Below, piece by piece: positions 36,521 to 47,471 of a stretch of 64,000 nt of DNA. A model generated the notes under the pieces. The model was not told where the DNA came from. It worked only from the letters and a program-made list of their open reading frames with translations, and searched no databases. The stretch is from Hasllibacter halocynthiae (GTDB lineage: Bacteria > Pseudomonadota > Alphaproteobacteria > Rhodobacterales > Rhodobacteraceae), in the NCBI RefSeq assembly GCF_003003095.1, contig NZ_PVTT01000001.1, positions 1,240,001-1,304,000 of the forward strand. Reading direction: 5' to 3'. How positions within the stretch are numbered: position 1 is the first letter of the stretch; each line of letters begins with the position of its first letter. The translations under genes were made by a program, and so were the position numbers.

Positions 36521-37924
36521 ATGACGACCGCACCCGACACCGCCGCGCCGCCCGACCGGTCCTTCATGGGCCACGCGCGGGCCGTGCTGTGGCTGGGCGT
36601 GCCGCTTGCCGGCAGCCAGATGGCGCAGTTCGGGCTGCAGCTGACGGACACGCTGATGCTGGGCCGCTACGGCGTGCCCGAACTGGCGGCCGCTACCGTC
36701 GCCGGGTCGGTGTTCTTCTCGGTCTACATCCTGGCGTCGGGCTTCGGGATCGCGGTCACGCCCCTCGTCAGCGCGGCGCGGGCGCGGGGCGACGTCGTGG
36801 CGATCCGGCGCGCGACGCGGATGGGTCTCTGGGTCTCGGCGGTGGCGGGCCTGGTCGTCGGGCCGCTCTTCCTCTTCGGCGAGGCGATCCTGCTGGCGAT
36901 CGGGCAGACGCCGGAGGTGGCAGCGCTGGGCGGGCGCTACCTTCTGCTCGCAGGGGCGCCGAACCTCGTCTTCGCCCTGGTGTTCATGGCGCTGCGCGGC
37001 CATCTGACGGGGATGGAGCAGGCGCGCGCGATCCTCGTGGTGGTCTGCGCGCTGCTGCCGCTGAACGCCGCGATCAACTGGGTGCTGATCTGGGGCCGGT
37101 TCGGGCTGCCCGAGCTGGGGATCATGGGCGCGGCCACCGCGACCCTCTCGGTGAACGTGTGCGCGGCGCTGGCGCTTCTTGTGATCGCCGCCCGGACGAT
37201 GCCGGGGGACGAGGGGCTTCTGGTCCGCTTCTGGCGGGTCGACGGCGAGGCGCTGCGCCGGATCGTGGTCCTGGGCGCGCCGATCGGGATCACGATCTTC
37301 GCCGAGTCGGGCCTTTTCGCCGGGTCCGCGATCATGATGGGCTGGCTGGGGACGGTGCCGCTGGCGGCGCACGGGGCGGCGATCCAGATGGCCGGGATGA
37401 CATTCATGATCCATCTGGGTCTGAGCCAGGCCGCGACGGTGCGCGCGGGCGCGGCGCTGGGGCGGGACGATCCCGAGGGGCTGGCCCGGGGCGCGACGGC
37501 GGCGCTGGCCGTGTCGATGGTCTTCGTGGCGCTGGCGGCGGCGGCGTTCCTCCTCGTGCCGGAGGCGCTGATCGGCCTCTTCGTCTCGGAGGTCGAGCCG
37601 GCGCGGGACGCGGTCCTGGCGCTGGGGGCGATGCTGCTGGGGCTGGCGGCGGTGTTCCAGCTGGTCGACGCGGGCCAGGTCATGCTGCTGGGGGTGCTGC
37701 GCGGCCTGCAGGACACCCGGATCCCCGCGGTCATGGCCGCGGTGGGCTATTGGGGGATCGGCATCCCGGCGGGCTGGGCGCTGGCCTTCCCGCTGGGCTG
37801 GGGTCCGGCGGGGATCTGGTGGGGCCTCGTGATCGGGCTGACGGCGGTGGCGGTCATGCTGGCCTGGCGCCTCTGGGGAAACGCCTTGCCCGCCTTCCGC
37901 CGCACCGCCGCCTCAGCCCCCTAG
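36521..37924 (+). CDS. MATE family efflux transporter (NorM-like)
   Basis: A 467-residue multidrug/toxin extrusion protein with about twelve hydrophobic segments. Family features include VPLAGSQMAQFGLQLTDTLMLGRYG near the first helix, LLLAGAPNLVFALVFMALRGHLTGMEQ, the pseudo-repeat GAPIGITIFAESGLFAGSAIMMG and DAGQVMLLGVLRGLQDTRIP. It exports cationic compounds in exchange for Na+ or H+. Which one cannot be told here. The stop overlaps the convergent unknown by 12 bp. Confidence 0.94.
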   Translation: MTTAPDTAAPPDRSFMGHARAVLWLGVPLAGSQMAQFGLQLTDTLMLGRYGVPELAAATVAGSVFFSVYILASGFGIAVTPLVSAARARGDVVAIRRATRMGLWVSAVAGLVVGPLFLFGEAILLAIGQTPEVAALGGRYLLLAGAPNLVFALVFMALRGHLTGMEQARAILVVVCALLPLNAAINWVLIWGRFGLPELGIMGAATATLSVNVCAALALLVIAARTMPGDEGLLVRFWRVDGEALRRIVVLGAPIGITIFAESGLFAGSAIMMGWLGTVPLAAHGAAIQMAGMTFMIHLGLSQAATVRAGAALGRDDPEGLARGATAALAVSMVFVALAAAAFLLVPEALIGLFVSEVEPARDAVLALGAMLLGLAAVFQLVDAGQVMLLGVLRGLQDTRIPAVMAAVGYWGIGIPAGWALAFPLGWGPAGIWWGLVIGLTAVAVMLAWRLWGNALPAFRRTAASAP

Positions 37925-38305
37925 CCGCTCGGCCTTCTTGCGGACGAGGACGGTGCGAAGGTCGTGCATCGCAAGGAGGAGGCGGTCGGTCACGGCCTCG
38001 AGCTGCTCGGGCGTGGCGCGCCGCTGCGCCCATTCGGCCACGAGGTTCAGGTGATCCGCCGCCCGCGCGATGTCGTCCAGGTCCCGCGCGGCCAGCTCCT
38101 CCCGACGGGCGGCGAGCCAGCCGTCGATGGCGGCCCGGTCGGCCTCCGAGAGGGTGCGGTCGCCCTGGGGCCTGACCTCGCCGTTGCGGACGTTGGCGAC
38201 GGCGATCGGGTCCATCTCGATCCGGCGGTTCCGGTTCTCCGCGTCCACGCGGAACACGAGCGCGCCGTTCTCGCGCACGCGGAAGAAGTAGGGAGGCAGG
38301 TCCAT
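37913..38305 (-). CDS. Conserved unknown protein, 130 residues
   Basis: A soluble protein starting MDLPPYFFRVRENGALVFRVD, with a helical second half (DIARAADHLNLVAEWAQ, TDRLLLAMHDLRTVLVRKKAE). GGAAGG precedes ATG 38305, which favours it over an upstream ATG. I know this type only as an unnamed alphaproteobacterial protein. It lies 52 bp downstream of the aminotransferase stop... on the opposite side of that gene's end, that is directly after it in transcription order, and may be co-transcribed. Confidence 0.8.
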   Translation of the reverse strand: MDLPPYFFRVRENGALVFRVDAENRNRRIEMDPIAVANVRNGEVRPQGDRTLSEADRAAIDGWLAARREELAARDLDDIARAADHLNLVAEWAQRRATPEQLEAVTDRLLLAMHDLRTVLVRKKAERLGG

Positions 38306-38357
38306 GGGCCTTCCTTCGCGCATTGGGCCGGGCCGGGAAAGCCCTCGCGGCGGCGCC

Positions 38358-40031
<1,674 letters not shown>

Positions 40032-40039
<8 letters not shown>

Positions 40040-40304
40040 GGCGGCCCGGCTGAAGCGCCTGCGGATGCGGTCCTGGCGGCGTGGCACGAAAGAGATGGAC
40101 CTGATCCTGGGGCCCTGGGCCGATGTTCATCTGGAACGCCTCGCGCCCGAGGCGCTGGACGCCTACGAGGCGCTGCTGGAGGAGAACGACCAGGACCTCT
40201 ACCGCTGGGCCTCGGGCGCCGCGCCCGCGCCCGCCCCGCATGCCGCCCTCGTGGCCGAGATCGCCCGCGCCGCCCGGGCGCGGCACCGGAAGGACGGAAC
40301 TTAA
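40032..40304 (+). CDS. sdhE: Succinate dehydrogenase assembly factor SdhE
   Basis: SdhE helps attach FAD covalently to the flavoprotein subunit of succinate dehydrogenase. The family motif RGTKEMD (Arg17-Gly18...Glu21) is intact, followed by the helical LERLAPEALDAYEALLEENDQDLYRWASG. The length of 90 residues is typical. It overlaps the upstream HTH gene by 8 bp. Confidence 0.95.
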
Positions 40305-40365
40305 CGGTTTTTCAAGCTATGGGCGTCATCAGGGGACGGACCCGCAACGCCACCGGACCCCTGAC

Positions 40366-40863
40366 ATGAGCCACCATTCCATGATCCCACGGCCTGCCAA
40401 GGCTGACTACGTCTCCGGCTACAAGGAGGTGCTGGCCCTGCTGGAGCGGCTGCACCGCCTCCTCCTCGACGTGCTGAAGGACGAGTTCGAGCGGACCGGC
40501 ACGCTGGAGGTGAACCCCGTCCAGGCGCTGCTGCTGTTCAACGTCGGCGACCACGAGGTCACCGCGGGCGAGCTGAAGAGCCGCGGCTACTACCAAGGCT
40601 CGAACGTGTCCTACAACCTCAAGAAGCTGGTGGATTGCGGCTACATGCACCACCAGCGCTGCGAGATCGACCGTCGCGCGGTGCGCGTGCGCCTGACCGC
40701 CAAGGGCCAGGAGGTGCGCTGCAGGGTCGAGGACCTCCTCGTCGCGCAGGCCGGCACGCTCGAGGGGCGCGGCATCATCGACCGCAGCGCGCTGGAGGAC
40801 GTGAACGTCCTCTTCCGCCGGCTGGAGCGGTTCTGGTCCGAGCAGATCCGCTACATCTACTAG
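40366..40863 (+). CDS. ldtR: MarR family regulator, LdtR type
   Basis: A 165-residue winged-helix regulator closely resembling LdtR, which in other alphaproteobacteria controls an L,D-transpeptidase and osmotic tolerance. Diagnostic stretches are LHRLLLDVLKDEFERTG, NPVQALLLFNVGDHEVTAGELKSRG and YYQGSNVSYNLKKLVDCGY, the recognition helix being unusually conserved across the order. ATG 40366 is chosen for the family-like N-terminus. It lies 61 bp after sdhE, with an AT-richer spacer (TTAACGGTTTTTCAAG) that may hold a promoter. Confidence 0.88.
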   Translation: MSHHSMIPRPAKADYVSGYKEVLALLERLHRLLLDVLKDEFERTGTLEVNPVQALLLFNVGDHEVTAGELKSRGYYQGSNVSYNLKKLVDCGYMHHQRCEIDRRAVRVRLTAKGQEVRCRVEDLLVAQAGTLEGRGIIDRSALEDVNVLFRRLERFWSEQIRYIY

Positions 40864-40951
40864 CGCAGCCGCCCCCGTCGCAGGCGCTGGCCGCGCCCGT
40901 GGAACGTTGCTAGTCTTCCGCGCGGGAAGGGGCGCAGCGCGGGAGAAGCGG

Positions 40952-41788
40952 ATGAGCCTCGTCAGGACGCTCGCCAAGGTCGCCATCGGGGTGGCCGTGG
41001 CCAAGGGAATCAATTCGATGCGCGGGAAGGCCCCGCGCGGCGCCGGGACCCTGCCCGGGGGACGCTCTCTCGGCTCGCTTCTCGGCAGCGGGGGCCTCGG
41101 CTCGCTGGCGTCGTCGCTGATGGGCGGGGGCACGGCGGGCGCCGGCATGGGCGCGCCGGCCGCCGGGACCGGGACGCCCATGCGTGGCGGGCCTGGGACG
41201 GGCACCCGGATCGGCGCCGCCGCGCAGCAGCCGGCGGCCGGGCTGGACCTCGCGGGCCTCGGCGGCCGGCTCGGCGGGATGCTGGGCGGGCAGGCGTCCC
41301 CCGGCAGCGCCCGGGGCGGGTCCCAGGGCGGCTTGGGCGGTCTGCTCGCCGGACTCGGCGGCGGCGCTGCGGCAGGCGGACTGGGAAGCCTGCTGAACCA
41401 AGCGCTCGCCGGGCAGCCGCCCGAGCGCGAGCCCACCGTGGAGGAGGAGGACGCCGCCCGCGCCATGATGGTCGCGATGGTCCATGCCATGAAGGCGGAC
41501 GGCCGTATCGACAGCGCCGAGCGGGCGCGCCTGCTCGACCATCTCGGCGAGCTCGCTCCGGAGGAGCGCGCAGCCATCGAGGCCGAGCTGGAGGGGCCGG
41601 CCGACGCGTCGGCAGTGGCCCGGAAGACCCCCCGCGGGACCGAGGCGCAGGTCTATGCCGCGGCCCTCATGGCGATCGATATCGACGAGGAGAGCGAGCG
41701 CCGCTGGCTCGCCGAGCTGGCGGCCGCGCTTGGCCTGTCGCAGAACCGCCAGGACGACGTGCGCGGCGCCATGGACGCGCTGGACTGA
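40952..41788 (+). CDS. DUF533 / TerB-like protein with Gly-rich linker
   Basis: A 278-residue protein. The N-terminus (MSLVRTLAKVAIGVAVAKGIN) is a hydrophobic helix, then about 140 residues of Gly/Ala-rich low-complexity sequence with repeated GGLGSLL-like motifs. The C-terminal helical domain (about 175-275) is DUF533/TerB-like: EEEDAARAMMVAMVHAMKADGRIDSAERARLL in part, and AALMAIDIDEESERRWLAELAAALGL. The acidic DGRID pattern is the TerB metal-binding signature region. Function is unknown. A possible inner-membrane association is inferred from the N-terminal helix. Confidence 0.85.
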   Translation: MSLVRTLAKVAIGVAVAKGINSMRGKAPRGAGTLPGGRSLGSLLGSGGLGSLASSLMGGGTAGAGMGAPAAGTGTPMRGGPGTGTRIGAAAQQPAAGLDLAGLGGRLGGMLGGQASPGSARGGSQGGLGGLLAGLGGGAAAGGLGSLLNQALAGQPPEREPTVEEEDAARAMMVAMVHAMKADGRIDSAERARLLDHLGELAPEERAAIEAELEGPADASAVARKTPRGTEAQVYAAALMAIDIDEESERRWLAELAAALGLSQNRQDDVRGAMDALD

Positions 41789-42244
41789 GCGCGCGCCGCG
41801 CAGCCTCGGCGCGTGCGCGCCGGGCCGTGTCCCGCCCGCCGCGGCGATCGCCGGTCATCGGGCCGGGGAAGGCGAAGCCTAGCGGAGCGCGGACGGTCCG
41901 GGCCGGGGGGCAGGACCCGCGGCGCCGGGATCGGCGCGACCCGCGCACCGTCCGCAAGGACGCCCGTGGCGAGCGTGCGAGCATTCGGGCTGGTCGGGAC
42001 ACATCGGAGCCGAAGGGCCGCAGCCGTCGTCCGCGGTGAGGCCACGCGCGATTTCTGCGCAGGCTGCGGGAAACTAGTAAAGGCGACGCGGGTCCGGGGA
42101 AGGCCCACCCGATGTCTGCCCCAGCCCGCCCCCGCCCTTCGCCGCGCCGCAACGGCCGTGCTTCCGGTGGGCGCCCGCCGTTGTGCCCACACCCGGCCGC
42201 TGCCATATTCGACCGATACATAACGAGAACATGCGGGGGCAGGC
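41789..42244. other. Intergenic region upstream of parE, no gene seen
   Basis: About 455 bases with no convincing open frame. Most is GC-rich, and translations are Arg/Pro-rich shadows. The last 65 bases become AT-richer and hold a probable parE promoter. Confidence 0.6.
42181..42209 (+). promoter_or_regulatory. Candidate sigma-70 promoter for parE
   Basis: TTGTGC (42181-42186) and CATATT (42204-42209) are separated by 17 bases and lie 36 bp upstream of the parE start in the only AT-rich part of the region. The prediction rests on hexamer similarity only. Confidence 0.4.
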
Positions 42245-44194
42245 ATGGACGATCTCCTGACGGGCGGGGCGCAGTACGACGCCTCATCGATCGAGGTGCT
42301 CGAGGGGCTCGAGCCCGTTCGAAAGCGCCCCGGCATGTATATCGGCGGCACGGACGAGCGGGCGCTTCACCATCTCGTCGCCGAGGTGCTGGACAACGCG
42401 ATGGACGAGGCCGTTGCGGGCCACGCCTCCCGCATCGAGGTGACGCTGCACGCGGACGGGTCCTGCACCGTGGCCGACAACGGCCGCGGCATCCCCGTCG
42501 ACCCGCACCCGAAGTTCCCCGAGAAGTCCGCGCTGGAGGTGATCCTCTGCACGCTCCATGCGGGGGGCAAGTTCTCGGGCAAGGCCTACGAGACGTCGGG
42601 CGGGCTGCACGGCGTCGGGGTCTCGGTCGTCAACGCCCTGTCGGACCGCCTGCGGGTCGAGGTGGCGCGCGACCGCGAGCTCTGGGCGCAGGAGTTCTCG
42701 CGCGGTGTGCCGCAGGGCCCCGTCGCCAAAGTGGGCGCAGCGCCGAACCGGAGGGGGACGACGGTGACGTTCCACCCCGACGCGGAGATCTTCGGCGCGC
42801 TGGCCCTGAAGCCCGCGCGCCTCTTCAAGGCGGCGCGATCCAAGGCCTACCTCTTCTCGGGTGTGGAGATCCGCTGGCGTTCCGAGCAGGACGACGGCGA
42901 GACCCCCGTCGAGGCGCGGTTCCACTTTCCCGGCGGCCTCGCCGACTATCTCGGCGAGACGCTGGGCAAGGCGGCGACCTATGCCGACGCCCCCTTCGCC
43001 GGGCGCGTCGACTTCCGCGAGAAGTTCGGCGCGCCGGGCAGCGTCGAATGGGCCGTGAACTGGACCCCCGCGCGCGACGGCTTCGTGCAGAGCTACTGCA
43101 ACACGGTCCCCACGCCCGAGGGCGGCACCCACGAGCAGGGGTTCTGGGCCGCCATCCTGAAGGGCATCCGCGCCTATGGCGAGCTGGCGAACCAGAAGAA
43201 GGCGGCCCAGATCACGCGCGAGGACCTGACGGCCGGCGGCTGCGCCTTGGTGTCCTGCTTCATCCGCGAGCCGGAGTTCGTCGGCCAGACCAAGGACCGG
43301 CTGGCCACGACGGAAGCGGCGAAGATGGTCGAGGGGGCCGTGCGCGACCGCTTCGACACCTGGCTGGCAAGCGACACGAAGGCGGCGGGCGCGATCCTGG
43401 ACTTCCTGATCCTGCGCGCTGAGGAGCGGCTGCGCCGCCGGCAGGAGAAGGAGACCGCGCGCAAGTCCGCGACCAAGCGGCTGCGCCTGCCGGGCAAGCT
43501 GGTCGACTGCTCGGACGGCGCGCGGGAGGGGACGGAGCTGTTCCTCGTGGAGGGCGACAGCGCGGGCGGATCGGCCAAGATGGCGCGGGACCGGCGCACC
43601 CAGGCGCTGCTGCCGCTTCGGGGGAAGATCCTGAACGTGCTGGGGGCGGCGTCCTCGAAGCTGGGCTCGAACCAGGAGATCGCGGATCTGACCCAGGCGC
43701 TGGGGACCGGGATGGGGACGCGCTTCCGCCTCGACGACCTGCGCTACGACAAGGTCGTCATCATGACGGACGCGGACGTGGACGGCGCGCATATCGCGGC
43801 GCTGCTGATGACGTTCTTCTTCACCCAGATGCGCCCGCTGATCGACGCGGGGCACCTGTATCTGGCCTGCCCGCCCCTCTACCGGCTGACGCAGGGGGCG
43901 AAGCGCCTCTACGTCGCCACCGACCTCGAGAAGGAGCGGGCGCTGGCGAAGGGCCTCGGCGGCAAGGGCAAGGTGGACGTGCAGCGCTTCAAGGGCCTGG
44001 GCGAGATGGACGCCAAGGACCTGAAGGAGACGACGATGGACCCTGCGACCCGCACCCTGATCCGCGTGACCGCCCAGGAGGACGAGCCCGGAGAGACCAG
44101 CGGCCTGGTCGAGCGCCTGATGGGCAAGAAGCCGGAGGCGAGGTTCGAGTACATCCAGCAGAACGCGCGGTTCGTGGGGGAGATCGATATATGA
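42245..44194 (+). CDS. parE: DNA topoisomerase IV subunit B (ParE)
   Basis: ParE is the ATPase subunit that drives chromosome decatenation with ParC. The GHKL ATPase motifs are VRKRPGMYIGGTDE-like, EVLDNAMDEAVAGHA, VADNGRGIPVD and SGGLHGVGVSVVNAL. The transducer and TOPRIM parts show LFLVEGDSAGGSAKMARDR, LPLRGKILNV, VIMTDADVDGAHIAALLMTFFF and the C-terminal RFKGLGEMDAKDLKETTMDP. At 649 residues it has ParE rather than GyrB length (no long insertion seen). Its stop overlaps the start of the AT-rich ATPase gene. Confidence 0.95.
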   Translation: MDDLLTGGAQYDASSIEVLEGLEPVRKRPGMYIGGTDERALHHLVAEVLDNAMDEAVAGHASRIEVTLHADGSCTVADNGRGIPVDPHPKFPEKSALEVILCTLHAGGKFSGKAYETSGGLHGVGVSVVNALSDRLRVEVARDRELWAQEFSRGVPQGPVAKVGAAPNRRGTTVTFHPDAEIFGALALKPARLFKAARSKAYLFSGVEIRWRSEQDDGETPVEARFHFPGGLADYLGETLGKAATYADAPFAGRVDFREKFGAPGSVEWAVNWTPARDGFVQSYCNTVPTPEGGTHEQGFWAAILKGIRAYGELANQKKAAQITREDLTAGGCALVSCFIREPEFVGQTKDRLATTEAAKMVEGAVRDRFDTWLASDTKAAGAILDFLILRAEERLRRRQEKETARKSATKRLRLPGKLVDCSDGAREGTELFLVEGDSAGGSAKMARDRRTQALLPLRGKILNVLGAASSKLGSNQEIADLTQALGTGMGTRFRLDDLRYDKVVIMTDADVDGAHIAALLMTFFFTQMRPLIDAGHLYLACPPLYRLTQGAKRLYVATDLEKERALAKGLGGKGKVDVQRFKGLGEMDAKDLKETTMDPATRTLIRVTAQEDEPGETSGLVERLMGKKPEARFEYIQQNARFVGEIDI

Positions 44195-45471
44195 TGTGGA
44201 ACAGTTTTGGCTTTTACGCTGATCTTTATGACACTAATCCGATTACAGGCAACGACCAGGGGGAGCGACTATTGGTCGGTCGCGCGGCAGAACTTCGAAA
44301 GGTGAAGACGAGGATCTCGAACCGCAGTAGCGTTACCTCAATTGAAGGAAATAACGGAGTCGGAAAAACTTCCGTGGTCCTAGTCGCGGCTCATCAACTG
44401 GACAGAGAGACATCGCAAAGCGGCAAAGATTCCCTTCTATGCTTACCCAAGCTCTTCCAGATTGCTTCTGATGAAGATGCAACGGAGTTCAAGAGAAAGG
44501 TGTATGCGTCGGTAGCGACGCTCTTCATAGATCGTGAGAAGGAATTGCTGCGGCGCATGGACTTACAGTTCGCGCTCGGGCCTCTGCGGGCATGGTTAGA
44601 GAATCCAGTTTTTCGACAGGGCGGTGCTTCCATGGCCAGTTTCGGTGGAAATCTGGGCTCTCAACCAAACAGTGCTAGCGGCTTCGACCTACAGGGGTTC
44701 TTCAATATAATTGATCGTTTACTCGACGCGGCATTCTCTGACAAAGGCGCAGTAATCTGTGTTTTGGATAATCTAGAAATCTTGAATACTTCAGCAACTG
44801 CGAGAGACAAACTAGAGGCTCTTCGCGACGACGTTTTCGCGGCGAAAGGTATAAGATGGGTGGTTTGTGGAGCTCGAGGCATAGTTCGCAGCGTCGCGAC
44901 AAGCCCTCGTCTGCAAGGCAGGATTATTGAACCGCTTGAGATTGAACCCCTTGATGATGATTGCATCGCGGACCTTATTTCCGCGAGGGTCGAAGAATAT
45001 CGGGCCGGTCCACAAAGCATTCCACCCGTCGGGGTTCGCAGTTTTGAGTATATATATAGTATACTCAATAGCAATCTCCGTGACGCACTAAAATATGCCG
45101 GAGACTTTTCATTGTGGCTCGAGGACGAAGGCAACTACGTTCCTAATGGTGACGAACTGCACGGCCTCTTCGAGGCGTGGGTCGCAGACCTAAGCGATCG
45201 CTATGAAAGCGCATTAAATGTACCGCCGCGAGCATGGCAACTCTTTGATGACTTCTGCGGTCGAGGTGGTTCCATAAGTCCATCAGCGTTTGAGGAGTTT
45301 GGCTTCAATTCCTCTCAGAGTATGAGAGGCGCGGTCAGCAGGCTGGAGAATGGAGACCTTGTGGTTTCTGAGATTGATGAGACCGATAATCGAAGGAAAA
45401 CAATTAATGTGACAGCGAAGGGCTGGCTAATCCACCATCGGCGAGCAGGTTACGTCGACCGCGGAGGCTAG
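44191..45471 (+). CDS. AT-rich P-loop ATPase with C-terminal winged helix (foreign gene)
   Basis: I recognise the fold class but not a named family. The 426 residues open with an Orc1/STAND-like lead-in (LLVGRAAELRKV, 27-38), then Walker A GNNGVGKTS (53-61), Walker B VICVLDNLEIL (188-198) and a sensor-like strand GIRWVVCGARG (about 219-229). The C-terminal part (about 345-420) reads as a winged helix, with SISPSAFEEFGFN, RGAVSRLENGDLVVSEIDE and a wing. There are no membrane helices. Sampled 60-base lines are 42-50% G+C, against about 70% around it, with codons such as TTA and ATA that are rare in the neighbours. The start lies inside the parE stop and the stop abuts the lolD stop, so it fills the whole gap. 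A defence or signalling role is speculation. Confidence 0.85.
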   Translation: MMWNSFGFYADLYDTNPITGNDQGERLLVGRAAELRKVKTRISNRSSVTSIEGNNGVGKTSVVLVAAHQLDRETSQSGKDSLLCLPKLFQIASDEDATEFKRKVYASVATLFIDREKELLRRMDLQFALGPLRAWLENPVFRQGGASMASFGGNLGSQPNSASGFDLQGFFNIIDRLLDAAFSDKGAVICVLDNLEILNTSATARDKLEALRDDVFAAKGIRWVVCGARGIVRSVATSPRLQGRIIEPLEIEPLDDDCIADLISARVEEYRAGPQSIPPVGVRSFEYIYSILNSNLRDALKYAGDFSLWLEDEGNYVPNGDELHGLFEAWVADLSDRYESALNVPPRAWQLFDDFCGRGGSISPSAFEEFGFNSSQSMRGAVSRLENGDLVVSEIDETDNRRKTINVTAKGWLIHHRRAGYVDRGG

Positions 45472-46149
45472 CTACCTGCCGTCCGTCAACACCCCCTCCT
45501 CCAGCCGCACCACCCGGTCCATCCGCGCCGCCAGCTCCGGGTTGTGGGTGGCCACCAGGGCCGCCATGCCGGTCTCGCGGACCACGGCCATCATCGCCGC
45601 GAACACACGGTCCGCCGTGGCGGGGTCTAGGTTGCCCGTGGGCTCGTCGGCCAGGAGGACGGCGGGGGCGTTGGCCAGGGCGCGGCAGAAGGCGGCGCGT
45701 TGCTGCTCGCCGCCGGAGAGGGCGGCGGGGCGGTGGTTCGCGCGCTCCGAGAGGCCGACGGACGCGAGGAGATCGGCGGCGCGGGCGCGGGCCTCCCCCC
45801 TGCCCTTCCCGTCGGCGAGCTGGGGCAGGACGACGTTCTCCAGGGCCGTGAACTCGGGCAGGAGGTGGTGGAACTGGTAGACGAAGCCCAGGGCCTGGCG
45901 GCGCAGGCGGGTGCGGGCGCGGTCGGCGCGGCGCGCCTCCTCCCCCGCCACCACGACGCGGCCCGTGTCGGGCACGTCGAGAAGACCCGCGATGTGCAGG
46001 AGGGTCGACTTGCCCGCGCCCGAGGGGGCGACGAGGGCCACCGCCTCGCCCGGGTTCAGCACGAGGTCCACGCCGCGCAGGACCTCGATGTCCCTCGCGC
46101 CTCGGTAGGTCCGGGAGACGCCGTCGAGGACGAGGGCGGGATCACTCAT
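45472..46149 (-). CDS. lolD: Lipoprotein-releasing ABC transporter ATP-binding protein LolD
   Basis: LolD powers release of outer-membrane lipoproteins from the inner membrane. It shows Walker [39 protein letters not shown] (the LolD-typical Q-loop region), the signature [19 protein letters not shown] and [19 protein letters not shown]. The length is 225 residues. It overlaps the permease gene by 8 bp. Its stop is directly adjacent to the stop of the convergent AT-rich ATPase gene. Confidence 0.96.
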   Translation of the reverse strand: MSDPALVLDGVSRTYRGARDIEVLRGVDLVLNPGEAVALVAPSGAGKSTLLHIAGLLDVPDTGRVVVAGEEARRADRARTRLRRQALGFVYQFHHLLPEFTALENVVLPQLADGKGRGEARARAADLLASVGLSERANHRPAALSGGEQQRAAFCRALANAPAVLLADEPTGNLDPATADRVFAAMMAVVRETGMAALVATHNPELAARMDRVVRLEEGVLTDGR

Positions 46150-47425
46150 AGCGCAGCGCCTCGACCGGGCTCATGCGGGCGGCGCGGCGGGCCGGGAAGA
46201 TGGTGACGAGGAAGGACAGCACGAGCGAGAGGCCCACCGCCGCCAGCACGTCCCCCACCTCGAGACGGGCGGGCAGCGTGTAGATGCCGCGCACCGCCGG
46301 ATCCCAGGCCTGCCCCCCCGTCGCGGCCATCACCGCGCCGAAGATGGATTCGGCGTTCAGGGCGAACAGCACGCCGAGGACCAGGCCGATCGACGTGCCG
46401 AGCGTGCCCACGGCCGCGCCGCAGAGGAAGAAGATCCGCAGGATCGCCCCTTCGGTCAGTCCCATGGTTCGCAGGATCCCGATGTCGCGGCCCTTGTTCT
46501 TCACCAGCATGATGAGGCCCGAGACGATGTTCATCGCCGCGATCAGCACGAGGATGCCGAGGATCACGAACATCACGTTGTCCTCGATCTCGAGCGCGCG
46601 GAGGAAGGCGCCCGCGCTGTCGCGCCAGGTCCAGAGAAGGGTCCTGGGCCCGCCCGCCTCGAGGAGGCGGAGGGCCGTCTCGTCCACGGCCTCGGGATCG
46701 CGGACCATGACCTCCAGCTCGTCGACCACGCCGTCGCGGTTGAAGAAGCTCTGCGCCTCGGCGAGCGGCATGTAGAGGCGCGCGCGGTCGATGTCGTAGC
46801 GCCCGGCGGTGAAGACGTAGCCTACCGTGTAGGTGCCCACGCGGGGCGAGGTGCCGAAGGCCGTGCGCGCCCCGTCGGGCGAGAGGATGCGGATCCGGTC
46901 GCCGGGCAATAGGTCCAGCTCGCGCGCGAGCTCGGAGCCCAGGGCGACGCGGGCGTCGGCGCCGGCGCCCCCGAAGGTGGCGATGTCGCCCTGACTCTCG
47001 ATCGGGTCGGCGATGCGGGGCAGGGTCAGGAGGTCGCCCCGCGCGATGCCGTAGACCTGCACGGGCGCGGTGAGCTGGCCGTTCTGGCCAAGGACGTTGC
47101 CACGCACGAGCGGGGCGACCCGCGTGACCTCAGGCAGGGCGCGGATGGCCGCGGCCCGGCTCTCGTAGTCCGGGATCACGCGCGACGTGCGACCCGCGGC
47201 GTCCACGCCGACGGTGTTGTACACGGTGACGTGCGCGTTCGCCCCGAGGATCGTGTCCACGAACTCGGCCCGGAAGCCGGCGCGAACGGCGAGCGTGGCG
47301 ATGAGGGCGAAGACCGCGAGGGCGATGCCGATGAGGCTGATCCAGGTCATGACCGAGACGCCGCCCTCGGCGCGGCGGGCACGCAGGTAGCGCCAGGCGA
47401 TAAGGAACTCGTGGGCCTTGAACAT
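46142..47425 (-). CDS. Lipoprotein-releasing ABC transporter permease (LolC/LolE)
   Basis: A 427-residue permease with four membrane helices: one near the N-terminus (about 25-48, [22 protein letters not shown]), a large periplasmic domain, and three at the C-terminal side ([24 protein letters not shown] and following). The [28 protein letters not shown] start and the ending [18 protein letters not shown] are family hallmarks. Only one permease gene is present beside lolD, which points to a homodimeric LolF-like arrangement. ATG 47425 gives the normal N-terminus. Confidence 0.95.
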   Translation of the reverse strand: MFKAHEFLIAWRYLRARRAEGGVSVMTWISLIGIALAVFALIATLAVRAGFRAEFVDTILGANAHVTVYNTVGVDAAGRTSRVIPDYESRAAAIRALPEVTRVAPLVRGNVLGQNGQLTAPVQVYGIARGDLLTLPRIADPIESQGDIATFGGAGADARVALGSELARELDLLPGDRIRILSPDGARTAFGTSPRVGTYTVGYVFTAGRYDIDRARLYMPLAEAQSFFNRDGVVDELEVMVRDPEAVDETALRLLEAGGPRTLLWTWRDSAGAFLRALEIEDNVMFVILGILVLIAAMNIVSGLIMLVKNKGRDIGILRTMGLTEGAILRIFFLCGAAVGTLGTSIGLVLGVLFALNAESIFGAVMAATGGQAWDPAVRGIYTLPARLEVGDVLAAVGLSLVLSFLVTIFPARRAARMSPVEALRYE

Positions 47426-47471
47426 GGCGCGCGTCGTGCGGCCCCAGTGGGCCGGGGTCAACAGGGTGGCT

